Positions 1-9,825 of a DNA stretch of 64,000 bases are shown here, piece by piece. This DNA is from Diplonema papillatum. Taxonomy: Eukaryota > Euglenozoa > Diplonemea > Diplonemida > Diplonemidae. The stretch is taken from NCBI GenBank assembly GCA_030068145.1, contig JAPJBO010001114.1, positions 1 to 64,000 on the forward strand, given 5' to 3'. Under the pieces are notes generated by a model. It saw only the letters and a list, made by a program, of their open reading frames with translations. It had not been told where the DNA came from and ran no database searches. The number at the start of each line of letters is the position of its first letter. Position 1 is the first letter of the stretch. A program made the translations under genes and the position numbers.

Positions 1-1709
1 ATGGGCGTCTCGGCGTCGACGAGGTTGGTCGGCAGGAAGTCGAGGACCCACGTTTTGTACTGCTCGGCGAGCGAGTGCTTCATGGTCTCCTCCTTCTCGT
101 CCCACCCCCGCACAAGCTTCTCGAGCTCTTTGTTGAGAACTTGCCTGCCCAACGCGAGACGTTCGCGCTCTCGGCCGGTTGTGACCTTCAGCGTCGTGTC
201 GTGCAGCTGGTCTTCCAGCTGCCGAACGTTCTCCTTGTACTCTTCGAGCAGCTTTTTGTACTTTTCGACGTCGATCGCGTTCTGGACGGCTTCCCGCTTC
301 GCTTTTCCCAGCAGCTCTTCGTATTCGCTTTTCTCCGCGAACAGCCGGTCGCACTCGTAGCGGACCCGTTCGAGTTCTTCGACCTGCGCATGTTCCAGCT
401 CGCTGTTGAGCTCCGCCAGTTCCTTGTACTCCTTGTACTCTTCGAAGAGGTTCATCTTCTCCTCCTTCAGCTGCGTGATCTCGTGGACCTTCTCTTCGAG
501 CTCGTCCTCGACCTCGGCGTACTCCTCCAGCCGCTGCGTCACGTCGTTGAGGTTGTTCTGCAGGACGGTGCACTTCTCCTTGAACTTTCGGAGGGCTTGG
601 CACTCCTCCTTCAGCACCGCCTTCTCTTCGGAGAGCGTCTCGATGATGAGGTCCAGTTGCTCGACGGCCTGTTTCGGTTGTTATTCGCGTGTTGGACGGT
701 TTCTTTAGTTCTGAAGAAGTAATATTTCTGTGCTTTCTTTTGTTCGTGCGCGCACAGCACCTGCTTTGGTAATTTTCATCGCAACGGCAGGTTGTATAAG
801 CCCTGTCAGGACTGTTTAGATACCCAGTTAGCCCCCAGCTGCCTATGGAGTACAATGTAGCCCTACCCCGTATTGCGTAGTTCTTTCTTGCTACGGTTGT
901 GCGGAGTTCCTGCGTACTTCGTTACTTCGGTTTTTGGGGGTACCACTTTTTGATATTTTTGATACATACAAGCAAGCTTGTTACCATAAAAAAGAGTTCG
1001 CTTGAAATTCAAAGTTCTGTTGGCTTCCAGGGGCTTGAAACTATGTCGGACACGTACGACATTTGTTGGTACCAACACTGCAGTGTTAACACAAAAATGG
1101 AAAGAAGCGACGGCGGTACCTTACTGAGCTCGACAATCTGGGCGTCTTTGGCCTCTGCGTCTTCCGGAAGATCGCCGATGAGGCGCGTTGCTTTTGCTAC
1201 GTCGGTGATCTTCGTGAGCTGGTCTTCGAGCATGAGCTTCTCTTCTTGCACGATCTCCAGGTCGAGCTCCATGTTGGCGTGCTTTTCTTCCAGCTCCCGC
1301 AGCTGCTCTTTCGCCTCCTTCAGCAGCGCCGCGTCTGCCTTCCGCATGCCGTCGTACTTCTCCTTCAGCTCGCGCTTGAACTCGTCCTTTTCCTTCATCG
1401 TCTTCTCGTGCACGTCGCGCAGCTCTCCCGACCGGTCCTTCAGCTTTTGCTCGAGGGACCGCTTTGTGTCGGTCAGCACTTTGACCTCCTCGGACACACG
1501 CTGCTGCTGGTTGGCTTGAGCCTGCCGAGGGGACGGGGGGGGTAGGTGTCCGACGGCAGGAGACCCGCCGCTGGGGGGTTTGAGCTCCGAGGTGGTAGGC
1601 GGCGGCGTGGGCGATGGCTGCGAGGATTGCGCGGGGGAGGCCGGCTGCTTCGCGGCGGCGGACGGAGGCGATTCGGCGCGGGGGACGGGCGCTGCTGGCG
1701 GCGGCTGCG

Positions 1710-1756
<47 letters not shown>

Positions 1757-2220
1757 GTGCTGGGTTTGGGGGATGGCGTCCTGGGAGGGCTCGGTGTCGC
1801 GGGCTTCTTCGCGGGGGCCGGCGATTGGGGCGACTTGGGAAGCGCTGCCGGCGGTAAAGAAGGGGTCCTGGCGACCATGGGCGTCTCGCTGCGGAGGATC
1901 GAGTCGTCAGCCGGTCGGCCTTCTTCTTCGGCGCGCTTGTCTCGCGGCGTCTGCGGGGGCGGCGCGCGGGAGGTGGCGGTGCAGCTTTCGTACTTGACGA
2001 AGATGCCGTGGTTCTTGGGGCACGTGAAGTACCGCTTGTCTTGGACGGAGCCGTCGTTCTTCCCGTCCGGGACGTCGAGCTCCACACCGACCCATTTCCC
2101 GGGGGCGAAGTACGTGCTCCCGACGAACTTCGCGACACCCACCTTGTCCCCAGCCTTCGTCTCCGCCGCCACTCGGCAGCCGACTTCGACGCGGATGTTC
2201 TCGCCTGGTGATTCCGCCAT
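1..2220 (-). CDS. Dynactin p150Glued-like subunit, 5' half (two exons, continues past the left edge)
   Basis: In the dynactin complex this subunit binds microtubules and dynein. Exon 1 (2220-1120) starts at an ATG and encodes 367 residues. Residues about 5-80 form a CAP-Gly domain with the GKNDG signature at residues 53-57 and KNHGIFV at 69-75. A Pro/Ser/Ala-rich basic linker follows, with a glutamine run at about 156-170, then coiled coil from about residue 235. Exon 2 (668-1) is coiled coil rich in E, K and L and ends in a VLDFLPTN motif, resembling the FLP/MPDSF motif I recall in dynactin p150 after its coiled coil. The inferred intron (1119-669) runs GTACCG to ACAG and joins the exons in phase 0; CTCA|GTAAGG is an alternative donor. 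At least 589 residues are present against about 1,250 for the family, so more exons lie to the left. CLIP-type CAP-Gly proteins are the main alternative. Confidence 0.86.
669..1119 (-). repeat. Dynactin intron built from dispersed repeat sequence
   Basis: Segments of this intron recur elsewhere. Positions 795-880 and 895-945 resemble 11960-12050 and 12300-12350: shared words include CCCCGTATTGCGTAG and CTTCGGTTTT followed by GGGGGTACCA. Positions 1063-1096 contain a palindromic GTTGGTACCAAC and GTTAACACAAAAA, which match the end of another dispersed family at 13340-13370. Seen directly; origin by repeat insertion is an inference. Confidence 0.6.
1711..1755 (-). repeat. (CAG)15 trinucleotide run encoding polyglutamine
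   Basis: Fifteen uninterrupted CTG units on the plus strand read as CAG codons in the dynactin frame. They encode a pure glutamine run in the linker between the CAP-Gly domain and the coiled coil. The lack of CAA interruptions suggests recent slippage. Confidence 0.9.
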
Positions 2221-2513
2221 CTTCGAAAGCTTCTACTTCTTCTCCCGCACCCCCCCCCCGCTTTCTCCGCCCCCTCCGCCCCCTCCCCCCCAACGACAGC
2301 AAATAGCCACAAAACAAAAGAGAACCCAGTCCTGTCTGTGTTAAGGTGTTGCTTTGTGAAAAACACAAGAAAAGAACCCAGTCCTGTCTGAAATTCGCGT
2401 AATTTTGGCGCTTTATTTTGTTCACCTGCTGTCGGTAGGTTTCATGTAGTACGCTGCCAACAGCTGTTTTTAGTGTCAACAAGGCAGTGGCAACACAAAA
2501 ACAACTTGAGGGT

Positions 2514-2828
2514 GTCTCGCTGCGGAGGATTGAGTCGTCAGAGGGCCGGCCTTCTTCTTCGGCCGCGCTTATCGGGGGCGGCGCGCGGGAGGTGGCGGTG
2601 CAGCTTTCGTACTTGACGAAGATGCCGTGGTTCTTGGGGCACGTTGTCTTGGACGGAGCCGTCGTTCTTCCCGTCCGGGACGTCGAGCTCCACACCGACC
2701 CATTTCCCGGGGGCGAAGTACGTGCTCCCGACGAACTTCGCGACACCCACCTTGTCCCCAGCCTTCGTCTCCGCCGCCACTCGGCAGCCGACTTCGACGC
2801 GGATGTTCTCGCCTGGTGATTCCGCCAT
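2514..2828 (-). pseudogene. Truncated dynactin exon 1 copy 1 (frameshifted CAP-Gly)
   Basis: The ATG at 2828 and the first 61 codons match the functional exon, including the GKNDG signature. An 11-bp deletion relative to the parent (codons 62-65, around KRYFT) then shifts the frame, and the reading ends after about 96 codons. A second small deletion lies in the following basic stretch. The copy stops where the exon meets spacer sequence, so coiled coil is absent. It may still carry a usable promoter, because the 5' flank is duplicated too. Confidence 0.9.
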
Positions 2829-3121
2829 CTTCGAAAGCTTCTACTTCTTCTCCCGCACCCCCCCCCCGCTTTCTCCGCCCCCTCCGCCCCCTCCCCCCCA
2901 ACGACAGCAAATAGCCACAAAACAAAAGAGAACCCAGTCCTGTCTGTGTTAAGGTGTTGCTTTGTGAAAAACACAAGAAAAGAACCCAGTCCTGTCTGAA
3001 ATTCGCGTAATTTTGGCGCTTTATTTTGTTCACCTGCTGTCGGTAGGTTTCATGTAGTACGCTGCCAACAGCTGTTTTTAGTGTCAGCAATGCAGTGGCA
3101 ACACAAAAACAACTTGAGGGT

Positions 3122-3436
3122 GTCTCGCTGCGGAGGATTGAGTCGTCAGAGGGCCGGCCTTCTTCTTCGGCCGCGCTTATCGGGGGCGGCGCGCGGGAGG
3201 TGGCGGTGCAGCTTTCGTACTTGACGAAGATGCCGTGGTTCTTGGGGCACGTTGTCTTGGACGGAGCCGTCGTTCTTCCCGTCCGGGACGTCGAGCTCCA
3301 CACCGACCCATTTCCCGGGGGCGAAGTACGTGCTCCCGACGAACTTCGCGACACCCACCTTGTCCCCAGCCTTCGTCTCCGCCGCCACTCGGCAGCCGAC
3401 TTCGACGCGGATGTTCTCGCCTGGTGATTCCGCCAT
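3122..3436 (-). pseudogene. Truncated dynactin exon 1 copy 2
   Basis: Nearly identical to the copy ending at 2828 and carrying the same 11-bp deletion and second small deletion. The shared lesions mean the damaged copy was amplified after it broke, rather than each copy decaying alone. The ATG is at 3436. Confidence 0.9.
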
Positions 3437-3728
3437 CTTCGAAAGCTTCTACTTCTTCTCCCGCACCCCCCCCCCGCTTTCTCCGCCCCCTCCGCCCCCT
3501 CCCCCCCAACGACAGCAAATAGCCACAAAACAAAAGAGAACCCAGTCCTGTCTGTGTTAAGGTGTTGCTTTGTGAAAAACACAAGAAAGAAACCAGTCCT
3601 GTCTGAAATTCGCGTAATTTTGGCGCTTTATTTTGTTCACCTGCTGTCGGTAGGTTTCATGTAGTACGCTGCCAACAGCTGTTTTTAGTGTCAACAAGGC
3701 AGTGGCAACACAAAAACAACTTGAGGGT

Positions 3729-4043
3729 GTCTCGCTGCGGAGGATTGAGTCGTCAGAGGGCCGGCCTTCTTCTTCGGCCGCGCTTATCGGGGGCGGCGCG
3801 CGGGAGGTGGCGGTGCAGCTTTCGTACTTGACGAAGATGCCGTGGTTCTTGGGGCACGTTGTCTTGGACGGAGCCGTCGTTCTTCCCGTCCGGGACGTCG
3901 AGCTCCACGCCAACCCATTTCCCGGGGGCGAAGTACGTGCTCCCGACGAACTTCGCGACACCCACCTTGTCCCCAGCCTTCGTCTCCGCCGCCACTCGGC
4001 AGCCGACTTCGACGCGGATGTTCTCGCCTGGTGATTCCGCCAT
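3729..4043 (-). pseudogene. Truncated dynactin exon 1 copy 3
   Basis: Same structure and same lesions as copies 1 and 2, with a few substitutions (for example VGVELD reads as LAWSSTS in the shifted frame). The ATG is at 4043. Similarity to the tandem unit ends near 4050, a few bases into the 5' flank, so this is the outermost unit. Confidence 0.88.
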
Positions 4044-4067
4044 CTTCGAAAGCTACCCTGCGCAGAT

Positions 4068-4136
4068 TTCCGTGGTTCTTGGGGCACGTGAAGGGTCGCT
4101 TGTCTTGGACGGAGCCGTCGTTCTTCCCGTCCCAGA
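4068..4136 (-). pseudogene. Older dynactin CAP-Gly fragment without the 11-bp deletion
   Basis: About 69 bp that translate in frame as GKNDGSVQD followed by [11 protein letters not shown]. The stretch deleted in the three tandem copies is intact here, with YF changed to PF. It therefore derives from a different or earlier duplication. Confidence 0.75.
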
Positions 4137-4179
4137 CTGCCAGTCATCGAACAGTCACGCATCGAATAGCCATCACATT

Positions 4180-4590
4180 GGCTGCCCTGTATCAGGTCAC
4201 TGGCCGCTAGTCATTGGATGTGCTATGCATCAAGTCAGCGGACTTTCTCGTACTTAGCCAGGCGGGAGCTACCCTGTATCAGGCCACTGACTGCCAGTCA
4301 CTGGATGACCATGCATGAAGTCATGGGCATTACCTCCGGTGCTGCCCTGTATCAGGTCACTGGCCGCTAGTCATCAAGTCAGCGGGCTTTCTTGTACCCA
4401 GCCAGGCGACCCTGTATCAGGTCACGGATGACCATGCAGCAAGTCTTGGGCATTATCTCGGGAGCTGCCCTGTATCAGGTCACTGGCCGCTGGTCATTGA
4501 ATGGGCCATGCATCAAGTCAGCGGGCTTTCTGGTCCCAGACAGGCGCAGGAGTTGTGTCCTGTCTATAACGCCCCGTTGCCAGCTACTGA
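4180..4590. repeat. Degenerate tandem repeat with CCCTGTATCAGGTCACTGG
   Basis: The phrase CCCTGTATCAGG followed by a CACTGGCCGCTAGTCAT-like string recurs near 4183, 4272, 4346, 4411 and 4469, alternating with CATGCA(T/G)CAAGTC. Units are irregular, about 60-120 bp. No coding potential is seen. Confidence 0.7.
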
Positions 4591-4784
4591 ACGGTTGTTG
4601 CTAGCCATTTGAAACGCCCTACGGCACTAGGTCAAGCATGTTTGCAAGCCACACGGTGCATCCACCCTCACCAGAGTCATCACCGCACGCAGGGGAGTCC
4701 TGGAAAAGAATGGCAGGAGGAAGCAGTGGGCGTCAACGAGAGAAGTGGTCTCCTTTTCGATGTTGCTGTTCCCTTCCCTCCACC

Positions 4785-4922
4785 TCCCACACCCCCCCCC
4801 CCCACCACCCCCCCACCCCCCCCACCCCCCCCCCTTCGACAACAAGTGTCAGACCAGCCCACCCGAAGGCGGTTGATTCCTTTCGGCACGTTTTTTTTTT
4901 TTTTTCTTTTTTTTTTTTTCCT
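4785..4922. repeat. C-rich tract followed by T-rich tract
   Basis: A run of C with occasional A/T (about 4785-4834) is followed by two long T runs (about 4891-4918). Low complexity only. The rest of 4600-5220 has no supported gene. Confidence 0.8.
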
Positions 4923-5224
4923 CTGCCGGCGGGAGAGTTGCTTGTGGGTAGCTTTTTGTGTTTCCTTTTGTTAGACGCCTCTGCAGACTGTATTCTTATT
5001 TTCTCCGTTTTTGAAAACTCCAGGATAGTTCGCGGCCGAATACCCCACACTTCCTGTACTGTGCTGTCATGCTATGATCCTCGTGGACACATTCGTGTGA
5101 AGTGATGATAGTTATCCGAAAGCGGACTGCATGAACCCTGCACGTTTGATTCCTAGCATCAGGTGGCTGTTGTCTTAATGCAAACGCGGCCCTTTGTTAC
5201 TAACATTCACTGTGTGTGATGATG

Positions 5225-5303
5225 CCTCTCGCTGCTCCCCTTGAGGTTCCTGGCTCATGCCAAAGCGCCGCCGCCCGGGTTAAGGGGTTGCGGCATCAGG
5301 CGT
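5225..5303. repeat. Dispersed repeat, inverted copy at 39420-39505
   Basis: Positions 5225-5303 are the near-exact reverse complement of about 39425-39505 (shared words include AAGCGCCGCCGCCCGGGTTAA and CTTGAGGTTCCTGGCTCATG, each 20 bases or just over when aligned). Function unknown. Confidence 0.65.
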
Positions 5304-5355
5304 ACTAGCATTCACTGTGTCGTTGACAGGTTCAGTGGTTTGGGGTCTCCGGTAG

Positions 5356-5797
5356 TGAACGAGATGTAGACATATTTGCACACTTTAACTACGCAAGTTA
5401 GTGACTAACGAAACCGACACCAAGAGCTCTCTTTTTTCAGACTGATTATTCGCTCGAGGATCCGGGGTTGTTGTTTTTTTCTTTTTTTTTTTTTTTTTTT
5501 TTTTTCGTAACTGAGGGGAAAAATGCCTTACGCACTGACCACAAGCCGGACCAAACTTGCGAGTGTGGGACTGCCGCTTTTTCTGGCGGGATTTACCCAC
5601 TAAAAAACCTTAACTCAGGATTAGTCGTTTAAGGAGCGGGAATCACCCGTGGACTCACATGGAGAGGCCAACCTCCATGCGGGAACGAGATGTAGACATA
5701 TTTGCACACTTTAACTACGCAAGTTAGTGACTAACGAAACCGACACCAAGAGCTCTCTTTTTTCAGACTCATTATTCGCTCGAGGATCCGGGGTTGT
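5356..5797 (+). repeat. Direct repeat of a 115-bp R2-type segment
   Basis: Positions 5356-5474 and 5683-5797 are almost identical (GAACGAGATGTAGACATA through GGATCCGGGGTTG), and each runs into a long T tract. The segment includes CACTTTAACTACG and GACCGACACC-like words shared with the R2 family at 58455 and 62110. Confidence 0.8.
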
Positions 5798-5962
5798 TTT
5801 TTTTTTTTTTTTTTTTTTTTTGCGATAACCAGTAACCACCTCCGTAGTGAGCATACTTGTTGAACATTGGCAGCGGTTTAACCTGAACGCGTACAGGTCA
5901 AATCGCACAAACAAAAAATTGCGCCAACAAAAATTAGTATGGTGCTTTCTTTTGTTCGTGCT

Positions 5963-6137
5963 TACACGGTGAGGTCCAGTCTCAGAAGCTGGAGTTGAAG
6001 CAGGTGTGCCCGAGTCACACCCAAAAAGTGGGCGTGCTACAACCAGAACGCCTGTAAATCCGCACCCGAAAAGCGGGTGCGACCATCAGTTTCTTTTTCA
6101 AGTTTAACTCCAGCTTCCGAGGCTGGACTCCTATGTA
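5963..6137. mobile_element. MITE D, copy 1 (hairpin)
   Basis: The left arm TACACGGTGAGGTCCAG...CAGAAGCTGGAGTT is matched at 6098-6132 by its inverted complement AACTCCAGCTTCCGAGGCTGG. The middle contains CACCCGAAAAGCGGGTG hairpins. End fragments of the same family occur at 19920-19955, 28938-28970 and 38308-38345. Confidence 0.65.
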
Positions 6138-6354
6138 AGAGCCCGAACAGGGGAGAGGGTACTCGCCCACGAACCTCCTGGTCATTTTCTTCTTCGGAGA
6201 CGTGGCTTAAAAGGAGAGAAGATGTAGGTTCGGGAGGGAAAGGGTGGCGCTTAGGCTGTGGATAGCCAGGTGGTGGGTGGTCGTGAGGAGTAATGAGAGA
6301 GGTTGAGGAGAAGCGGGGCGGGGGGCGGCGGGGAGGAGGGAATCAAAGGAAGGG

Positions 6355-6560
6355 GGGATTGCATTGCAAGAACGTGCTTGGAATGGATATGTGCTCAACA
6401 CCCGCACTGGTCCCTTCTGCGCCGTTTTCGGGTCCTTCAAGCCACGGACACATGAGGCGGACCATCACCAGCGCGGAACCTGAGTGTCTGCAGACAGGAC
6501 AGCGGTGTGAGTCTGGGGGGGGGTTGTCAGGGGGGGGGGGGGGGGGGGGGGGCGGGGCAC
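6355..6560 (+). repeat. Dispersed family E, copy 1, with G tract
   Basis: Begins GATTGCA(TT/A)GCAAGAACGTGCTTGG and contains CTGAGTGTCTGCAGACAGGA, as at 13815, 47160 and 61410. It ends in a run of more than 20 G. A reading frame ending ...CLQTG.RCESG is shared by several copies, so the family may derive from a coding element. Confidence 0.7.
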
Positions 6561-6964
6561 AGCCTGTGTGCTGGGTTTGCAGAAGCGCGGCTGTTTCGGG
6601 TTCCTCTCGTTGCAACAGTTTCTCGCGCGGGAACGACCACGCCATGGGGACGAGGCACGCAAAGAAATGCTTCGAGAGTTATCCACATTCGTTCGCACAT
6701 TGCTAAAACCAGGAGCGGGGGGGAAAAGGAGGAACACCACATTCACCCCACACGGTGTCGCCCCCAGCCTCTCTCAGCTCGAAGCCAAAAGCTGGAGTTT
6801 TCTGCGCAGCTACAATCCGGCCCCTTTCGAGACCGCTTTTTCGGCTGCGGCGGCCTCGGGCGGTTCCCCTCTTTTCAGCGCCAGGCGATGCTGCGACTCC
6901 ACCTTACAGGGCTATTTTGGAGTGAAAAGGGATAGCAAGCGTGCAACACCGGGTGTGGAGAGTG

Positions 6965-7245
6965 GGAGTTTCAACCGGCTCGGGGTAAAATCCGCGAGGG
7001 ACTGCCTTGTGCTCATTTGCGAAGGAGGCTCGAGGGGGAGAAAAACAATACACCTACAAACTTTTTGTCGAACGCTTACGCCCGCCACTAGACCCAGATG
7101 TACCCTGTGTTTCGTGTGGGCTACAGCACATTTACCTCCTTTGATCTTTCGCAACTGGCAGTCTCCTCAAGCATTTTCCTACAAAGCAGGTGCTTCTACA
7201 AAGAACTTTCGCTTCACCAGTTCATGTGCGCGGTGCGTGTTTTAT
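6965..7245 (+). repeat. Dispersed family F, copy 1
   Basis: Contains AACGCTTACGCCCGCCACTA, GTGTGGGCTACAGCACATTT and CAACTGGCAGTCTCCTCAAG, shared with 21330-21600, 34150-34370, 42570-42780 and 59495-59590. One frame (VERLRPPLNPD..VGYSTFTSF) is kept open in most copies. No known domain recognised. Confidence 0.7.
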
Positions 7246-7448
7246 TGCAATTGCTGTCGACTACAGGGCTTACGCTCCGTTTTCGGTCTCAGAGAAAATA
7301 CGCGTGGCCTCCGAGAGATAAAACCCCTTTCTCCCTATGTGCGGCGGGCAAAGGAAAAGGCGCCACTACTGGACGTGGGCGTGAGCTCGGGGTTACTTCA
7401 TTGATCCCTGAAGTAGAATCCTGGTTCTAAGTGGGCCACTTCTGGTAA

Positions 7449-8330
7449 GCAGGACTGGCGACGCGGGATGAACCGAGAGCTGACTTAAGGTGTCCGAGTG
7501 ATCGCTCATCAGATCCCACAAAGGGTGCTTGACAGCAGGACTGGCGACGGGATGAACCGAGAGCTGACTTCAGGTGTCCGAGTGATTGCTTATCAGATCC
7601 CACAAAGGGTGTCGGTTCATCTTGACAGCAAGACTGGCGACGCGGGATGAACCGAGAGCTGACTTAAGGTGTCCGAGTGATCGCTCATCAGATCCCACAA
7701 AGGGTGTCGGTTCATCTTGACGGCAGGACTGGCGACGGGATGAACCGAGAGCTGACTTAAGGTGTCCGAGTGATCGCTCATCAGATCCCACAAAGGGTGT
7801 CGGTTCATCTTGACAGCAGGACTGGCGACGCGGGATGAACCGAGAGCTGACTTAAGGTGTCCGAGTGATCGCTCATCAGATCCCACAAAGGGTGTCGGTT
7901 CATCTTGACAGCAGGACTGGCGACGCGGGATGAACCGAGAGCTGACTTAAGGTGTCCGAGTGATCGCTCATCAGATCCCACAAAGGGTGTCGGTTCATCT
8001 TGACAGCAGGACTGGCGACGCGGGATGAACCGAGAGCTGACTTAAGGTGTCCGAGTGATCGCTCATCAGATCCCACAAAGGGTGTCGGTTCATCTTGACA
8101 GCAGGACTGGCGACGCGGGCCGAGAGCTGACTTAAGGTGTCCGAGTGATCGCTCATCAGATCCCACAAAGGGTGTCGGTTCATCTTGACAGCAGGACTGG
8201 CGACGGGATGAACCGAGAGCTGACTTCAGGTGTCCGAGTGATCGCTCCTCAGATCCCACAAAGGGTGTCGGTTCATCTTGACAGCAGGACTGGCGACGCG
8301 GGATGAACCGAGAGCTGACTTAAGGTGTCT
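7449..8330 (+). repeat. Satellite array, about ten ~95-bp units
   Basis: Unit runs from GCAGGACTGGCGACGCGGGA through GGTGTCGGTTCATCTTGACA. About ten copies, a few with small deletions (for example at 7536 and 8119). The unit is not a multiple of three, so the ORFs it produces are incidental. A second array of the same unit lies at 62300-62640, and both are preceded by TCTTGGTTCTAAGTGGGC-like sequence. Confidence 0.95.
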
Positions 8331-8639
8331 GAGGAACGTGTGAAACCCACACGTTCCACACGTGGAGCGTAAGCCCTGGCTGCAGTGCAAAAGTTTCGCT
8401 TGAGTATCAGGGGTTGTAAAGCCCCCTAAAAAGGGGAGGGTAGAAGCACATTCGATGACAAGACAGAACTTGTTTCCTGGCACATATGCGCCTTACCTGT
8501 CACATGATTAACAACCCCTCCCACACGCGGCGCACAGGAACTCGGTTTCTGAGCCCTTTGCTGTACGTTGATGCATCGAAGGTTGACCTTCGTCGTTTTG
8601 GCAACTGTCAGCGAAAAAGAATCCGCCGGGTCTTTTTTT

Positions 8640-8870
8640 TTTTTTTTTTACCAAACATCAAATGTTGGAGGAAATGAGAAGCTCGTCGCCGCAAACCGTG
8701 GCGCTTTCACTTGCGTCCTGAATCCAGCTTTACGTACAAAAACGATCAGGCACTGCGTTCAACAAAGAAAAAATACACAACTCTCTCTTCCCGTCATCAT
8801 CATCATTAGTTTTGTGTCAGCTGCGGTTGTGCGAGTGACGTGCTCTTATTTCCTTCTTCTTTTTTTGTTT
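8640..8870. repeat. Repeat P, inverted relative to 35085-35420
   Basis: The words GAGGAAATGAGAAGCTCGTCG (near 8670) and CATCATCATTAGTTTTGTGTC (near 8795) are reverse complements of sequence at 35370-35410 and 35105-35130. One of the few non-MITE families seen in both orientations. Confidence 0.6.
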
Positions 8871-8948
8871 CGCATGTTCCCAACGCTCAGTCAGTCACCC
8901 CCGTGACGGCGTTCTTTGAATGGAGTTCTGTGATTTTCTTTTGTTTTT

Positions 8949-9140
8949 CAAAGTGAAAGTTCGCTTGAAACTCCGAAAGTCTCCGGGTGGCCTTCGTCAA
9001 TATGAGAAGATATCCTTTGTGCTCTGAGTGTCGTAAGAGTGGCAGCTACACGAGGTAAGAGAGGATCGGTGGGTACCTTGGATGTTGGTCCTTGGTGGTT
9101 TCGGCCATTATCCACATACCTTACTTACGGTAGGCCCTTC
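8949..9140 (+). repeat. R1 family copy
   Basis: Starts AAGTGAAAGTTCGCTTGAAA and continues through GTCTCCGGGTGGCCTTCGTC to GATATCCTTTGTG and TATCCACATACCTTAC. The downstream part matches 36020-36190 and 42950-43075. Confidence 0.85.
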
Positions 9141-9239
9141 TCGCGTTTTTCGTTAGAGTTTCTGACGATTAACCTCGGTTGACGTGCTCTCTGCTGGCAT
9201 TCGACTCTTTCATTGTACGATAAACTCAGTGTGCGCGCG

Positions 9240-9465
9240 ATCAGCCGGCTTGACGGCTGATTAAACATCGAGTCTCTTTTTTTACCGGCAGAACTCGCAC
9301 GAAATCAGCCGATTTTCAACTCGTGTAAGCTTTGGTTATGCCGCCCATGGGGTGGAATCAGCTTGTCGCACAATCCGGGCAAGAAGTGCATCAAGATGTT
9401 GTCGCAAAACCCTTCTCATCGGCAGACCTTCCAAAAATCAGCGGCTGATTATCAGCCGGTCAGTT
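9240..9465. other. Possible hairpin element with GGCTGAT repeats
   Basis: Both ends hold short palindromes made of ATCAGCC/GGCTGAT (9240-9265 and 9440-9462). No target duplication is visible. Nothing coding is supported in 9140-9735. Confidence 0.35.
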
Positions 9466-9736
9466 TTCAAGAAGAGTTGTGAAAACGGGGGGTTGCCTGG
9501 TTATATATAGCAGATGCTTTGAGCTATCTTTGTGTCTGTGCTTTCAGTCGTCTTCTTAACCATGAGTTTTTTTCCAGCTGAAACCAGTCGCTTTTTTCCT
9601 TAGCGCGAACACTGGATACACTATACCATGCATCAGGGTACTAGCTTCGAGGTGAGCCAGTTCACTCCCCCTGCCCGATTGAACGTTGTCGAGCGTTGTC
9701 GTTTGTATTACCGCAATTGGATTAATGTTGAAACGG

Positions 9737-9791
9737 GTAAAACCTGGGACACCCCCCAAAAATGGGGCTGGGTGTCCCAGGTTTACCCGGT
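9737..9791. repeat. Near-perfect hairpin
   Basis: GGTAAAACCTGGGACACCC pairs with GGGTGTCCCAGGTTTACC around a short AAAAATGGGG loop. The stem is about 18 bp with a single bulged A. Confidence 0.85.
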
Positions 9792-9825
9792 TCGGCATTT
9801 TTTTTTTTTTTTTTTCGGGTTTGCG

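Larger units (their letters stand above)
1880..4050 (-). repeat. 608-bp tandem duplication of the dynactin promoter and first-exon start
   Basis: A block containing the first ~113 codons of exon 1, its 5' flank with a C-rich tract, and a ~170-bp spacer repeats at offsets 2513, 3121 and 3728 (periods 608 and 607 bp). The intact gene is the leftmost copy. The spacer (for example 2397-2500) contains TAGTACGCTGCCAAC and related words, shared with dispersed repeats near 13320, 24700 and 42520. Confidence 0.93.

Noticed and set aside
1..722. Plus-strand ORFs of 119 and 215 codons at the left edge
   Set aside because: They mirror the coiled-coil exon on the minus strand, which translates convincingly as dynactin.
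1907..3584. Long minus-strand ORFs starting MFFTKQHLN
   Set aside because: They lie out of frame with the CAP-Gly coding frame and cross tandem-unit boundaries, so they are shadows of the duplicated exon.
6568..7404. 278-codon plus-strand ORF
   Set aside because: It runs through parts of families E and F with no domain, and the frame is not kept in other copies.
7449..8330. CTGATGAG and a GAG/CTC stem in the satellite could be a hammerhead ribozyme
   Set aside because: The required GAAA after stem II is missing (GGAC instead), and no compatible stem I/III with a cleavage site is evident.
9737..9791. Hairpin as a bacterial-type terminator
   Set aside because: The T run comes only after a gap, there is no upstream gene, and the genome is eukaryotic.
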